This document shows, piece by piece, positions 60,399-60,694 of a DNA stretch of 60,694 nucleotides. Below the pieces are notes generated by a model. That model was not told the origin of the DNA and searched no databases. It saw only the letters and a list, made by a program, of their open reading frames with translations. Position 1 is the first letter of the stretch. Every line of letters begins with the position of its first letter. This DNA is from Thermoplasmata archaeon (GTDB taxonomy: Archaea > Thermoplasmatota > Thermoplasmata > Thermoplasmatales > Thermoplasmataceae): NCBI GenBank assembly GCA_021819605.1, contig JAKAQT010000001.1, positions 1 to 60,694 of the forward strand, in the 5' to 3' direction. The position numbers were made by a program, and so were the translations under genes.

Positions 60399-60694
60399 AT
60401 GAGCAGAATGATTGGACTAATAAATTTCACACATAGCTGTCCGCTTCACAGGGCTTATCCGGAACCTGCTGAAATGGCCACGGATTCGCCCCGTGAAATA
60501 ATCTCCTCCATCCTTGGCGGTAGCATCTCCTGCGGAATGGTGTCACTGCTGGAATATTTCAGCCACAGGGATGTTCTTGAACTTGAGAATTCTGCAGTTA
60601 TTTCATCCAGGGGGCCGGTGATCTCAACATTGCTTGTATCCCGAGGGTCCCTTCCACATAACGGAATGGAGATAGGAGTCACGCGGGCTCACAG
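60399..60694 (+). CDS. mqnA: Chorismate dehydratase, N-terminal part (truncated by window edge)
   Basis: 98 codons to the edge. The opening RMIGLINFTHSCPLHRAY and DSPREIISSILGGSISCGMVSLLEYF correspond to the family start (GxINYxNxxPL...; SELxxxLxxGELDAALVSSxE), and VISSRGPVISTLLVSR is the usual next block. MqnA dehydrates chorismate to 3-enolpyruvyl benzoate, the substrate of MqnE, so mqnC-mqnE-mqnA form one menaquinone cluster. ATG 60399 or 60408 is the start. It could be MqnD instead, but these early blocks favour MqnA. Confidence 0.8.
   Translation, partial: MSRMIGLINFTHSCPLHRAYPEPAEMATDSPREIISSILGGSISCGMVSLLEYFSHRDVLELENSAVISSRGPVISTLLVSRGSLPHNGMEIGVTRAH

Noticed and set aside
1..60694. 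CRISPR arrays, rRNA genes, prophage or intact insertion sequences
   Set aside because: No regular repeat-spacer pattern, no rRNA sequence and no recognisable transposase, integrase or capsid gene were found by reading both strands.

Overview
The window is a gene-dense archaeal chromosome segment with the character of the order Thermoplasmatales (Euryarchaeota). It encodes a TATA-binding protein, archaeal RadA, family B DNA polymerase, Pelota, ABCE1, archaeosine tRNA-guanine transglycosylase with a PUA domain, archaeal type II GAPDH, stand-alone GMP synthase subunit B, archaeal S2, a homodimer-type tRNA-splicing endonuclease and a tricorn-factor-like M1 aminopeptidase. Many genes have a TATA-like element 24-28 nt before the start codon, so their transcripts are probably leaderless; genes inside operons use short GGTG/GAGG-type Shine-Dalgarno sites, often with TTG or GTG starts. 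A futalosine menaquinone pathway, cytochrome bd oxidase and a PoxB-like enzyme fit a respiring acidophile. No CRISPR array, rRNA, intact insertion sequence or prophage is visible. I cannot name the genus or species.

Layout. 1-2.4 kb: edge-truncated tungstate/molybdate-binding protein beside a tungsten aldehyde:ferredoxin oxidoreductase. 2.5-4.9 kb: cytochrome bd subunits. 4.9-6.0 kb: sparse stretch with DUF167, a small unknown gene, a strong inverted repeat and tRNA-Glu(TTC). 6.1-8.1 kb: ubiX-Mut7-C nuclease-pelA operon. 8.2-12.6 kb: two exported proteins, one a 1257-residue glycoprotein-like ectodomain ending in a probable membrane-tethered winged helix. 12.7-16.8 kb: GAPDH-radA-ACT regulator, convergent with purEK. 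16.8-22.2 kb: Sua5, PoxB-like enzyme, M1 aminopeptidase. 22.2-27.2 kb: glyA-CBS/HPF-like-tldD-tldE operon. 27.4-31.5 kb: DNA polymerase B, 2-hydroxyacid dehydrogenase, AIM24-like protein. 31.5-36.4 kb: MoxR/VWA three-gene operon, geranylgeranyl-reductase-like flavoprotein, DMT permease. 36.4-42.2 kb: DUF6015-like/ABCE1/tgtA operon, dihydropteroate synthase, Fur. 42.3-49.5 kb: CbiA, HTH regulator, HisS, several small membrane or regulatory proteins, HemA, HemL. 49.5-56.3 kb: GMP synthase B, S2, EndA with a Ras-like GTPase, aminotransferase, PPAT-DUF84 fusion, MIP18-type protein, TBP. 56.3-60.7 kb: TruD and menaquinone genes mqnC, mqnE and an edge-truncated mqnA, with an unlisted 57-codon ORF between the last two.

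Themes. (1) Respiration: PoxB-like enzyme, MqnC/E/A and CydAB could form a pyruvate-menaquinone-oxygen chain. (2) Translation quality control and idling: Pelota, ABCE1, a Mut7-C nuclease translationally coupled to Pelota, and a four-CBS protein ending in an HPF/RaiA-like domain. (3) Tetrapyrroles: HemA, HemL, CbiA, with a structured region before hemA. (4) tRNA maturation: EndA, TgtA (lacking its zinc cysteines), TruD, Sua5, HisS, tRNA-Glu.

Best leads for something undescribed: the CBS-HPF protein, the Pelota/Mut7-C coupling, the zinc-less TgtA, the MoxR/VWA/small-protein operon with a lost metal motif, and the giant ectodomain receptor.
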